NCBI RefSeq assembly: GCF_011045015.1
Contig: NZ_JAAKZY010000075.1
Location: 1 to 44,531, forward strand
From: Streptomyces scabichelini
GTDB taxonomy: Bacteria; Actinomycetota; Actinomycetes; Streptomycetales; Streptomycetaceae
Direction of reading: 5' to 3'
Length of the DNA stretch: 44,531 bases
Shown here: positions 7,432-14,211 of the stretch, piece after piece
How positions within the stretch are numbered: position 1 is the stretch's first letter
Layout of the letters: each line of letters starts with the position of its first letter
The notes under the pieces: model-generated
The model's database searches: none
What the model was told of the DNA's origin: nothing
What the model saw: only the letters and a program-made list of their open reading frames with translations
Made by a program: the position numbers and the translations under genes

Positions 7432-8598
7432 GTGAAGGCGTCCGCTTTCGTCTACCCGTGGGACGTCAACGGCGACCCGGAGGCCGCGGCGCGGATCGCC
7501 GGACTCGGGGTGCGGCAGGCGACGCTCGCCTCCGCCTACCACTCCACACGCGCGCTGACTCCCCGGCACCCACGGCACCGCATCGTCACCGCCCGCCACG
7601 CGGCCGTGCTCTACCCGGTCGGCCGGCGGTGGGAGGGGCGCCGGCTGCGGCCGTACGCCGCCGGGGACTGGGCTCCGGGGGACGCGTACGGGGAGGCCGC
7701 CTCGGCCCTGGCGCTGGCCGGGCTCCAGGTGCACACCTGGGTGGTGCTCGCGCACAACTCCCGTATGGGGGACGAGTTTCCGGACACCTCCGTGACCAAC
7801 GCCTACGGAGACCGCTATCCGTGGGCTCCCTGCATCGCACAGCCCGACACGCGCGAGTACCTCGTCGACCTGGCCGTCGAGGCGGCGGTGCGGCCCGGTG
7901 CCGGAGGCACGGAACTGGAGTCCCTCGGCTGGTACGGGTTCGCCCATCTCCACGCCCACGACAAGACGGCGGGCGTGGCGCTCGGGGACGCCGGGCAGTA
8001 CCTGATGTCGCTGTGCTTCTGCCCCTCCTGCCGCGACGGCTATACGCAACTGGGCCTTGACCCCGACGAGTTGGCGGCCGCGGTCCGGCGTGCCTTGGAG
8101 CCCGTGTGGCGGGGCGAGGCGCCCGCCGGGGGCTGGGAAGCGGTGGAAAAACTCCTCGGCGGCGAACTCGCGACGGCCACGCGCGCGTGGCGGGACTCCG
8201 TCGCGCGCTCACTCCAGTCGGAGACGGTCACCGCCGTGCGCGCGGCCGCTCCCGAGGGGTTCCGGATCCTGCTGCACGCGGACCCGGCCTCGTACCACTG
8301 CGGCGCGAACGCCGGCGTGGACCCCGAGCACATCCTGTCCGTCGCCGACGGCGTGGTCGTGCCGTGCGCGGGAGGACCGGACCTGCTGACTCCCTTCGCC
8401 GAAAGGCAAGTCGAGGGAAGCGTGCTGGCGGCCAACTTCCCCGTCGTGCGAGGCATGGGCGGCAGCCCGGGCACGCTGACGCAGGACGTGACGCGGGCGG
8501 TCGAACTCGGGGCGAGTGAAGTACGGCTGTATCACGCGGGGTTGGCGTCCGACGAGGACCTGTCACTCGTGGCGGACGCGCTCGCCCGGCTCGGCTGA
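7432..8598 (+). CDS. Uncharacterised protein beside kdgD, possible TIM-barrel hydrolase
   Basis: A 388-residue protein that I do not recognise with certainty. It has no signal peptide or membrane span, so it is probably cytosolic. The pattern of hydrophobic strands ending in polar motifs (HTWVVLAHNSRMG, LESLGWYGFAHLHAHDK, ILLHADPASYH) resembles a TIM barrel of the glycoside-hydrolase-like type. The cysteine motif CFCPSC in the middle (just before RDGYTQLGLD) is similar to one seen in some uncharacterised hydrolase-like families and could bind a metal. The GTG start at 7432 has a strong AGGAGGG site eight bases upstream, 43 bases after the kdgD stop, so it is probably in the kdgD operon. A role in uronate or aldarolactone metabolism is an inference from position only. 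Its last 67 bases overlap the convergent MFS gene. Confidence 0.75.
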   Translation: MKASAFVYPWDVNGDPEAAARIAGLGVRQATLASAYHSTRALTPRHPRHRIVTARHAAVLYPVGRRWEGRRLRPYAAGDWAPGDAYGEAASALALAGLQVHTWVVLAHNSRMGDEFPDTSVTNAYGDRYPWAPCIAQPDTREYLVDLAVEAAVRPGAGGTELESLGWYGFAHLHAHDKTAGVALGDAGQYLMSLCFCPSCRDGYTQLGLDPDELAAAVRRALEPVWRGEAPAGGWEAVEKLLGGELATATRAWRDSVARSLQSETVTAVRAAAPEGFRILLHADPASYHCGANAGVDPEHILSVADGVVVPCAGGPDLLTPFAERQVEGSVLAANFPVVRGMGGSPGTLTQDVTRAVELGASEVRLYHAGLASDEDLSLVADALARLG

Positions 8599-9800
8599 CG
8601 CCTGAGCATCGGTACGACCGTCACCAGCCGGGCCGACCCGAGCACCATCAACAGCACTTGGTGGTCGACCAGTTCGACCAGGCCCGCGCCCAGCGCGAGC
8701 CCCACCGCGCTCGGGGCGAACATCAGCGTGTTGGCGGTCGCGGCCGTACGGCCCAGGAGGCCGGCCGGGGTTTCGCGCTGGACGGCCGTGAGGGCGGCGA
8801 TCAGCACACAGGGGAGGCCGAGGCCGACCGCCGCGGCCGAGACGAGGACCACCGCGTCGTACGGGAGCGCGCGAGCCGTCACGGCCAGGGCGGTGAGCGC
8901 GATGCCGTACCCCGCGAACCGGTGTGCGCCCAGGCGGCGGAGGAGCGGACCCGAGGCCAGACCGACTGCTACGGAACCGGCGCCCTGGACGGCGTACAGA
9001 AGACCTGTGTACGCGGGGGAGTGGCCCAGGCCCTCGACCACCGCGTAGATCGTCGCGCCGTTGAGTCCCGCGAAGAGCATGGTCGTGCCGCCGGCGACGA
9101 CGAGGGGGCGCAGTGTCTCGTGGTGCCAGAGGTAGCGGGCGCCGTCGGCTGTCTGTGTGCGCCAGCCGGCCGAGGCCGGGAGCGGCTTCGGCTCACGTAC
9201 CCGCAGGAGGGTGTAGAGACCCGCGGCAAGGACGAAGGTGAGCGCGTCCAGGAGGGCGACGTGTGCGCCGCCGTAGGCCGCGTACAGGCCCGCTCCGGCG
9301 AGCGGGGCGACCAGCTTCATGCCTTCGTTCGCTGACATCCGCAGGCCGTTGAAGTCGCCGAGGAGCCGCTCGTCGACCGCCGTGGCCACCAGGGCGGACT
9401 CCGCCGCGTCGTGAACGACGCCGGTCGCGCCGTACACGAGCAGTACCGCGAAGAGGATCCAGAGGGTGCCGGGCGAGCCGACGGCGAACAGGGACAGGAG
9501 GAGCGCGGCCAGGCCCAGGTTCGTCCACACCAGCAGCGGTCTGCGGCGGGTGCGGTCGGCGAGTGTGCCCAGGAGGGGGCCGACGAGTGTGGGCGCCCAG
9601 AGGGCGAAGACACAGAGGGCGGCCAGACCGTCCGAGCCGGTCAGGTCCTTCACCCAGATCCCGGCCACGAGCCACATCGCCGACGAGCCGAACCCGGAGA
9701 CCACGACTCCGCCCAGGTAGAGGGCGGCGTTGCGGTCCCTCAGGACACGGGTCACTGTCCACGGCGAATGCGATGCCGATGCTGATGCCGATGTCGTCAT
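8532..9800 (-). CDS. MFS transporter, drug-exporter-like
   Basis: A 422-residue major facilitator with about twelve hydrophobic segments and the loop motif GTLADRTRRRPLL between helices 2 and 3. It resembles the MFS_3/enterobactin-exporter-like group. The substrate is unknown and nothing nearby points to one. The N-terminus is a short Ser-Ala repeat encoded by a hexameric DNA repeat, and the C-terminal tail (RASASATSDRSSSDANPA) is low-complexity. That tail is encoded by the 67 bases shared with the opposite gene. The ribosome site before the ATG at 9800 is weak, so a slightly later start cannot be excluded. Confidence 0.85.
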   Translation of the reverse strand: MTTSASASASHSPWTVTRVLRDRNAALYLGGVVVSGFGSSAMWLVAGIWVKDLTGSDGLAALCVFALWAPTLVGPLLGTLADRTRRRPLLVWTNLGLAALLLSLFAVGSPGTLWILFAVLLVYGATGVVHDAAESALVATAVDERLLGDFNGLRMSANEGMKLVAPLAGAGLYAAYGGAHVALLDALTFVLAAGLYTLLRVREPKPLPASAGWRTQTADGARYLWHHETLRPLVVAGGTTMLFAGLNGATIYAVVEGLGHSPAYTGLLYAVQGAGSVAVGLASGPLLRRLGAHRFAGYGIALTALAVTARALPYDAVVLVSAAAVGLGLPCVLIAALTAVQRETPAGLLGRTAATANTLMFAPSAVGLALGAGLVELVDHQVLLMVLGSARLVTVVPMLRRQPSRASASATSDRSSSDANPA

Positions 9801-9910
9801 GGCCCGTCATCTTGGGCCTAAGGGCCTGTGCAAAGGATCGGGCGACTGCCTTAATCACGGACAAGCGGGTCCTCGGCAATCTTCGTCAGCGTAAGCACTC
9901 CGACAACTCC

Positions 9911-10522
9911 TCACCGCTCGATGAAGCGGTACTTCAGGTGCGTCGCGAGGGGCGTGTCGACCACCCTGACCGGCTCGAGTTTCCGCGCGCCCAGTCCCTC
10001 GAAGAGCCGCAGTCCCGCTCCGAGGAGCGCGGGCACCACGTGCAGCTGCAGCTCGTCGATGAGCCCGGCCCCGAGGTACTGCTGCACCGTGCTCGCCCCG
10101 CCCGCGATGTCGACGTTCCTGTCCCCGGCGGCGGCCTTCGCCTGGTCGAGGGCGCTGTGGATGCCGTCGGTGACGAAGGTGAAGGTGGTGCCGCCCTCCT
10201 TGACCAGGGTCGGCCGGGGGCGGTGGGTGAGCACGAAGACCGGGGCCCGGAAGGGCGGGTTGGCGCCCCAGAACTCCTCGCCCGTGTCGTACATCATCCG
10301 GCCCATGACCACCGCCCCGGTGGCGTCGAACCACTCGCGCATCAGCTCGGAGTCGCGGTTCTCCTCCCCGCCGGTCATGCCCTGGCGCTCCCGCCAGCTC
10401 GCCAGGTTGTGGATCCACTCGAAGAGCGGTTCGGCGCCGTCGCCTCCCGGGTTGTCGAGGGCCACATTGGGGCCGGCGATGTAGCCGTCGAGGGAGATGG
10501 CCATATCCGCGGTCACGGTCAC
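9911..10522 (-). CDS. RibD C-terminal/dihydrofolate-reductase-like protein
   Basis: A 203-residue NADPH-dependent reductase-fold protein of the YyaP/YwjB type (RibD C-terminal domain). Visible are the opening strand TADMAISLDGYIAGP, the MGRMMYDTG segment, the GGASTVQQYL nucleotide-binding turn and the closing PALLGAGLRLFE. True folate or riboflavin function is not implied: such single-domain proteins are common in actinomycetes and mostly uncharacterised. The GTG start at 10522 has GAGGAG eight bases upstream. It stands about 110 bases from the MFS gene on the same strand and has no clear functional partner. Confidence 0.85.
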   Translation of the reverse strand: MTVTADMAISLDGYIAGPNVALDNPGGDGAEPLFEWIHNLASWRERQGMTGGEENRDSELMREWFDATGAVVMGRMMYDTGEEFWGANPPFRAPVFVLTHRPRPTLVKEGGTTFTFVTDGIHSALDQAKAAAGDRNVDIAGGASTVQQYLGAGLIDELQLHVVPALLGAGLRLFEGLGARKLEPVRVVDTPLATHLKYRFIER

Positions 10523-10652
10523 GATGGGTGCTCCTCAAGTCCTGGAATGTGCTGCCTTCACTCTCACGTCGATCGGGAACCGGCGCATTCGACATCCCTG
10601 GCGAGCGACACCTCACTCGTTCGGCGTGCTCTGCTCGAACATGATCGGGCCG

Positions 10653-11621
10653 TCAGACGGTGACCACCAGCTTCCCCCGAGGATGGCCCGTCTCCAGATG
10701 CCGGATGGCGGCAGCCGCCTCGGCAAGCGGATACGTGCGGTCGATCGCCGGAGTGATCTTGCCCTTCTCGGCGAGTTCCTTGAGGGTCAGGAGGTCTTCG
10801 CGGCGGGCGATGGAGATGAGGTTGCGGAGGTTCTGGCTGATGAAGGGGGAGAGCAGGACGGCGCGGAGGTCGCGGCTCATGCCGCCGAAGAAGCCGGTGC
10901 CGCCCTCGCCGCCGACGATGACGAGGGTGCCGCGGGGGGTGAGGGCGCGGCGGAGGACGGTAAGGGGGCGAAGGCCCGCATTGTCGACGATGACGTCGTA
11001 GCGGTGGGGGCCGTCGGTGATGTCCTCGCGGGTGTAGTCGATGACATGGGCGGCGCCCTGGGAGCGGACGAAGTCCGCGGCCGCGGGACTGCAGACGCCC
11101 GTGACCTCGGCGCCGTACATCGTGGCCAGCTGGACGGCGTACGTTCCCACGCCGCCGGAGGCCCCGATGACCAGCACTCGCCGGCCGGGCGTCGGGCGGG
11201 ACTTTCCGCTCAGGGCCTGGAGAGCGGTCATGCCGGAGACGGGGAGGGCGGCGGCCTGTTCGAAGGTGAGGTTGGAGGGCTTGTGCGCGAGCTTTCCGGC
11301 CTTGGCGCGCGCGTACTCGGCGAACGAGCCCTCGCAGTTGCCGAAGACCTCGTCGCCCGGCTTGAAGTCGGTCACCTTCGCACCGACGGCCTCGACCCGT
11401 CCGGCGCCGTCCCAGCCCTTCACGGGGTTCTTCGGCTTGCGGACTCCCAGGGCGACGCGGGCCACATAGGGCCGCCCCGTCATGAGGTGCCACACCTCGG
11501 GGCCGACGCCGGCGGCGCGTACCTCGACCAGCACTTCGTCGTCGCCGGGTACGGGTCGTTCGATGTCGCGCAGCTCCAGGAGGTCTGCCGATCCGTAGGC
11601 ATCCTGAACGATCGCCTTCAT
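10653..11621 (-). CDS. NADP-dependent MDR-family oxidoreductase (quinone-reductase type)
   Basis: A 322-residue zinc-independent medium-chain reductase. It lacks the structural cysteine lobe seen in the dehydrogenase at 88-1077. It carries the quinone-reductase-type nucleotide fold VIGASGGVGTYAVQLA in the middle, an N-terminal GroES-like domain with KGWDGAG, and a C-terminal HPRGKLVVTV typical of this group. It is likely to reduce enones or quinones; the physiological substrate is unknown. The ATG at 11621 is chosen because homology begins there (MKAIVQDAYG); the open frame extends upstream without a family signature. Confidence 0.88.
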   Translation of the reverse strand: MKAIVQDAYGSADLLELRDIERPVPGDDEVLVEVRAAGVGPEVWHLMTGRPYVARVALGVRKPKNPVKGWDGAGRVEAVGAKVTDFKPGDEVFGNCEGSFAEYARAKAGKLAHKPSNLTFEQAAALPVSGMTALQALSGKSRPTPGRRVLVIGASGGVGTYAVQLATMYGAEVTGVCSPAAADFVRSQGAAHVIDYTREDITDGPHRYDVIVDNAGLRPLTVLRRALTPRGTLVIVGGEGGTGFFGGMSRDLRAVLLSPFISQNLRNLISIARREDLLTLKELAEKGKITPAIDRTYPLAEAAAAIRHLETGHPRGKLVVTV

Positions 11622-11760
11622 GGCGTGGCTCCCCTTCGTGGCCGTGGACTCGAGCGTCCCGGATGAACCGAGCATCCTGCCGGCTCGAACGCCTGGCCAG
11701 ATTCCTGAGCATGATCTTGGGAGCGGGGTCGATGAGTTTCCGTACGGCCGACGGTCTACA

Positions 11761-11793
11761 CCCCGACGACCCCGACGACCCCGACGACCCCGT
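11761..11793. repeat. 9-base tandem repeat before the TIGR03086 gene
   Basis: The unit CCCCGACGA is repeated more than three times in a row, ending about 18 bases before the ATG at 11811. A ribosome site AGAGGAG follows. No function is known. Two other 9-base tandem arrays occur in this window (16052-16123 and 22989-23051). Confidence 0.8.
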
Positions 11794-11810
11794 GACCAGA
11801 GGAGCCGACC

Positions 11811-12410
11811 ATGGGCGATACGACTTCGACGACCCTCGACCTGGGGCCGCAGGCCTTGATCGTGGCGCGCCTCGCGGAGGGGGTGCGTGAGGAGCAGCTG
11901 GGCGCTCCGACGCCCTGTCCGGAGTACGCCGTACGTAATCTTCTGGGCCACCTGGTCGGTCTGGCCCGGGCCTTCCGGGACGCGGCCCGAAAGGATCTTG
12001 GGCCGACGACGAACACGGACCCCGGCTCCTCCCTGCCCGATCTCCAGCCCGACTGGCGTGCCGAACTCCCCAAGCTCCTCACCGAACTCGCCGAGGCCTG
12101 GCGCGACCCGTCCGCCTGGACCGGCGAGACCCGGGCAGGCGGTGTCGACCTTCCCGGCGAGGTCGCGGGCCTCGTCGCCACCAACGAACTCGTCATCCAC
12201 GGCTGGGACCTGGCCCGGGCGACCGGTCAGCACTATGCCCCCGACGAGGCGGCCCTCCAGGCCGCCCGCGACTTCCTCGCCCCCGCGGCCGACGACCCGG
12301 ACAGTTCCGGCCTCTTCGGCCCCGCGGTGCCCGTACCGGACGAGGCGCCTGTGCTGGACCGGGTGATCGGCCTGAGCGGGCGCGACCCGAGTTGGACGGC
12401 AAGGGGCTGA
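11811..12410 (+). CDS. TIGR03086-type metal-binding protein (mycothiol/DinB-like)
   Basis: A 199-residue protein of the maleylpyruvate-isomerase/DinB-like four-helix group common in actinomycetes. The TPCPEYAVRNLLGHLVG segment (about residues 32-50) with its conserved histidine and the NELVIHGWDLARATG segment (about residues 125-140) with a second histidine are the family's metal-site motifs. A role in mycothiol-dependent chemistry is possible, but most members are uncharacterised. The ATG at 11811 has an AGGAG site. It diverges from the MDR reductase, and a strong hairpin follows at 12424-12447. Confidence 0.82.
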   Translation: MGDTTSTTLDLGPQALIVARLAEGVREEQLGAPTPCPEYAVRNLLGHLVGLARAFRDAARKDLGPTTNTDPGSSLPDLQPDWRAELPKLLTELAEAWRDPSAWTGETRAGGVDLPGEVAGLVATNELVIHGWDLARATGQHYAPDEAALQAARDFLAPAADDPDSSGLFGPAVPVPDEAPVLDRVIGLSGRDPSWTARG

Positions 12411-12423
12411 ACGAAGGGTTCCG

Positions 12424-12447
12424 CGGGGCCGGGTGAGCCCGGCCCCG
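12424..12447. terminator. Hairpin terminator after the TIGR03086 gene
   Basis: A 10-bp perfect stem (12424-12433/12438-12447) with the loop TGAG begins 13 bases after the stop at 12410. It separates this gene from the pectin island that follows. Confidence 0.8.
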
Positions 12448-12453
12448 GTATCT

Positions 12454-12495
12454 GTTGAGCGTCAACGCCAACTTCTTCTGTCAGAAGCGTTGACG
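12454..12495. promoter_or_regulatory. Nested palindromes, candidate operator of the GntR regulator
   Basis: Three inverted repeats share this stretch: GTTGA/TCAAC at 12454-12458/12462-12466; CTTCTG/CAGAAG at 12475-12480/12482-12487; and an outer pair CGTCAACGC/GCGTTGACG at 12460-12468/12487-12495. The right outer arm contains the TTGACG proposed as the -35 box. This arrangement suits autoregulation by the GntR protein encoded just downstream. Confidence 0.6.
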
Positions 12496-12518
12496 AAACA
12501 TCAGCGCGCTCTTACCTT
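12490..12518 (+). promoter_or_regulatory. Proposed promoter of the GntR-led operon
   Basis: TTGACG (12490-12495) and TACCTT (12513-12518) are 17 bases apart. Transcription would start near 12525, giving a leader of about 120 bases before the ATG at 12647. The -35 box lies inside the palindrome of the preceding entry. Confidence 0.5.
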
Positions 12519-12554
12519 CAACGCGTCGTACTTCGTACGTCATATATGAGACGC

Positions 12555-12595
12555 GATACGCGAGATCAGATACGCGAGATCAGATATACGCGATC
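12555..12595. repeat. Tandem GATACGCGAGATCA repeat in the GntR leader
   Basis: Two perfect 14-base copies (12555-12568, 12569-12582) are followed by a degenerate third (12583-12595). They lie in the transcribed leader if the promoter at 12490 is right. They could be regulator sites or an untranslated structural element. Nothing similar was seen elsewhere in the window. Confidence 0.7.
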
Positions 12596-12646
12596 CGACC
12601 ACGCGTTCCGACACGTGAAGTGATCGATGAGATCCGAGAGGCGCGC

Positions 12647-13303
12647 ATGACCTCTGTGCCCATCCCGATCCCGTCCCGCACGCAATACGTGCTGGAGGGG
12701 ATCAAACACCGCATCCTCACCGGGCAGCTGACGCCCGGTCAGGCCCTGGTCGAGACGGAGCTGGCCGCGCAGTTCGGGGTGTCCAAGACCCCGGTGCGCG
12801 AGGCGCTCAAGACCCTGGCCGGCACGGGGCTCGTCGTGATGAACCAGTACAAGGGCGTCACGGTGCGCATGGTGGACGCGGACATGGCGCGCGAGGTGTA
12901 CGACGTGCGGCTGCTCCTGGAGCCCGAGGCGCTGCGCCGCTCCGTGCAGCGGGGGGCCTCCCTCGACACGGCGCGTGACGCGCTCGAACGTGCGGACGCC
13001 GCCACCGACACCGCCCAGCGCTCCCTGGCCAACCGGGAGTTCCACCGCGCCCTGTACGTCCCCTGCGGCAACCCGCTGCTCGGCCGGATGCTCGACGAGG
13101 TCCGCGACCAGGCCGCCCTGGTCTCCGCGGTCGCCTGGGCCGCCAACCCGTCCTGGGACCGGGAGGCGAACGAGCACCGGGAGATCCTGCGGCTCGCCCT
13201 CGACGGCGACTCGGACGGCGCCGCAAGCGCCCTGCACTCGCACATCGCGTCGTTCGTGCAACGGGCCTTTCCCGAGGCCCAGGGAGAGGGTGGCCAGGAA
13301 TGA
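12647..13303 (+). CDS. GntR-family transcriptional regulator, FCD type
   Basis: A 218-residue regulator with an N-terminal GntR winged helix (ILTGQLTPGQALVETELAAQFGVSKTPVREALKTLAG, about residues 20-60) and a C-terminal all-helical FCD ligand domain. That domain carries the expected metal/ligand histidines in NREFHRAL, EHREIL and the helix around LHSHI. FCD regulators commonly bind small acids such as sugar acids, which fits the sugar-acid enzymes encoded next. The ATG at 12647 (purine-rich GAGAGG upstream) was preferred to an in-frame GTG at 12620. Its stop overlaps the next start (ATGA at 13300-13303), so it leads the pectin-island operon and probably controls it. Confidence 0.9.
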   Translation: MTSVPIPIPSRTQYVLEGIKHRILTGQLTPGQALVETELAAQFGVSKTPVREALKTLAGTGLVVMNQYKGVTVRMVDADMAREVYDVRLLLEPEALRRSVQRGASLDTARDALERADAATDTAQRSLANREFHRALYVPCGNPLLGRMLDEVRDQAALVSAVAWAANPSWDREANEHREILRLALDGDSDGAASALHSHIASFVQRAFPEAQGEGGQE

Positions 13304-14211
13304 GCAGCGCGACGTTCGAGACGCAACGGGCGGCGCTGGCCGATGTGGTGGCGATCCCGGTGACCCCGTTCGCCGAGGACGGCACCGTCGACCAGGGCAC
13401 CCACCGCGCCCTGCTCGGCCGCCTGCTCGAGGGCGGCGTACGCATCCTCACGCCGAACGGCAACACCGGCGAGTACTACACGCTGAGCCCGGAGGAGCGC
13501 CGTCTCGTCACGGAGCTGACCCTCGACGAGGCGGGTGACCGGGCCGCCGTCCTGGTCGGGGTCGGGCACGACGTGCCGACCGCCGTCGCCTCCGCCCGGC
13601 ACGCCCGCGACCGCGGAGCGCAGATGGTGATGGTCCACCAGCCCGTGCACCCGTATGTCTCGCAGGGCGGCTGGGTCGACTACCACCGGGCGATCGCCGA
13701 GGCCGTTCCCGAGCTGGGCGTCGTCCCGTACATCCGCAACGCCCAGCTCGTCGGCGCCCGGCTCGCCGAGCTGGCCGACGTCTGCCCGAACGTCATCGGC
13801 GTGAAGTACGCCGTGCCGGACGCGGCACGCTTCGCCGCCTTCGCGCGGGACGCGGGGCTCGAACGCTTCGTCTGGGTCGCCGGCCTCGCCGAGCCGTACG
13901 CGCCCTCGTACTTCTCGGCCGGAGCGACCGGCTTCACCTCGGGCCTGGTGAACGTCGCCCCGTCCGTTTCGCTGAACATGATCGAAGCGCTTCGATCGGG
14001 GGACTACGCGGGCGCCATGAAGGTCTGGGAGCAGATCCGCCGGTTCGAGGAACTGCGCGCGGCCAACGGATCCGCCAACAACGTGACCGTGGTGAAGGAG
14101 GCCCTGGCCTCACTCGGCCTGTGTCGCCGCGAGGTCCGGCCGCCGAGCAGGCTGCTGCCCGAGTCCGAACGTGCCGAAGTCGCCGCCATCGCCGCGGGGT
14201 GGTCCATATGA
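13300..14211 (+). CDS. DapA-family sugar-acid aldolase/dehydratase
   Basis: A 303-residue class I aldolase-fold enzyme. The substrate loop reads GNTGEY, the catalytic tyrosine is Y144 (PYIRN) and the Schiff-base lysine is K169 (GVKYAVPD). It is neither KdgD nor dihydrodipicolinate synthase by motif wording. Coupled to a sugar-acid dehydratase of the L-arabinonate type, the best guess is a 2-keto-3-deoxy-sugar-acid dehydratase or aldolase acting on the product of that enzyme, for example L-2-keto-3-deoxyarabonate. Both its ends overlap neighbouring genes by four bases (ATGA), so it is expressed with the GntR and IlvD/Edd genes. Substrate assignment is inference. Confidence 0.85.
   Translation: MSSATFETQRAALADVVAIPVTPFAEDGTVDQGTHRALLGRLLEGGVRILTPNGNTGEYYTLSPEERRLVTELTLDEAGDRAAVLVGVGHDVPTAVASARHARDRGAQMVMVHQPVHPYVSQGGWVDYHRAIAEAVPELGVVPYIRNAQLVGARLAELADVCPNVIGVKYAVPDAARFAAFARDAGLERFVWVAGLAEPYAPSYFSAGATGFTSGLVNVAPSVSLNMIEALRSGDYAGAMKVWEQIRRFEELRAANGSANNVTVVKEALASLGLCRREVRPPSRLLPESERAEVAAIAAGWSI

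Noticed and set aside
13980..13997. 18-base perfect palindrome GATCGAAGCGCTTCGATC
   Set aside because: It lies inside the DapA-family coding sequence and is made of common codons for IEALRS; without binding data it is probably chance. The same GAAGCGCTTC decamer inside the PL3 gene (36273-36282) was treated alike.
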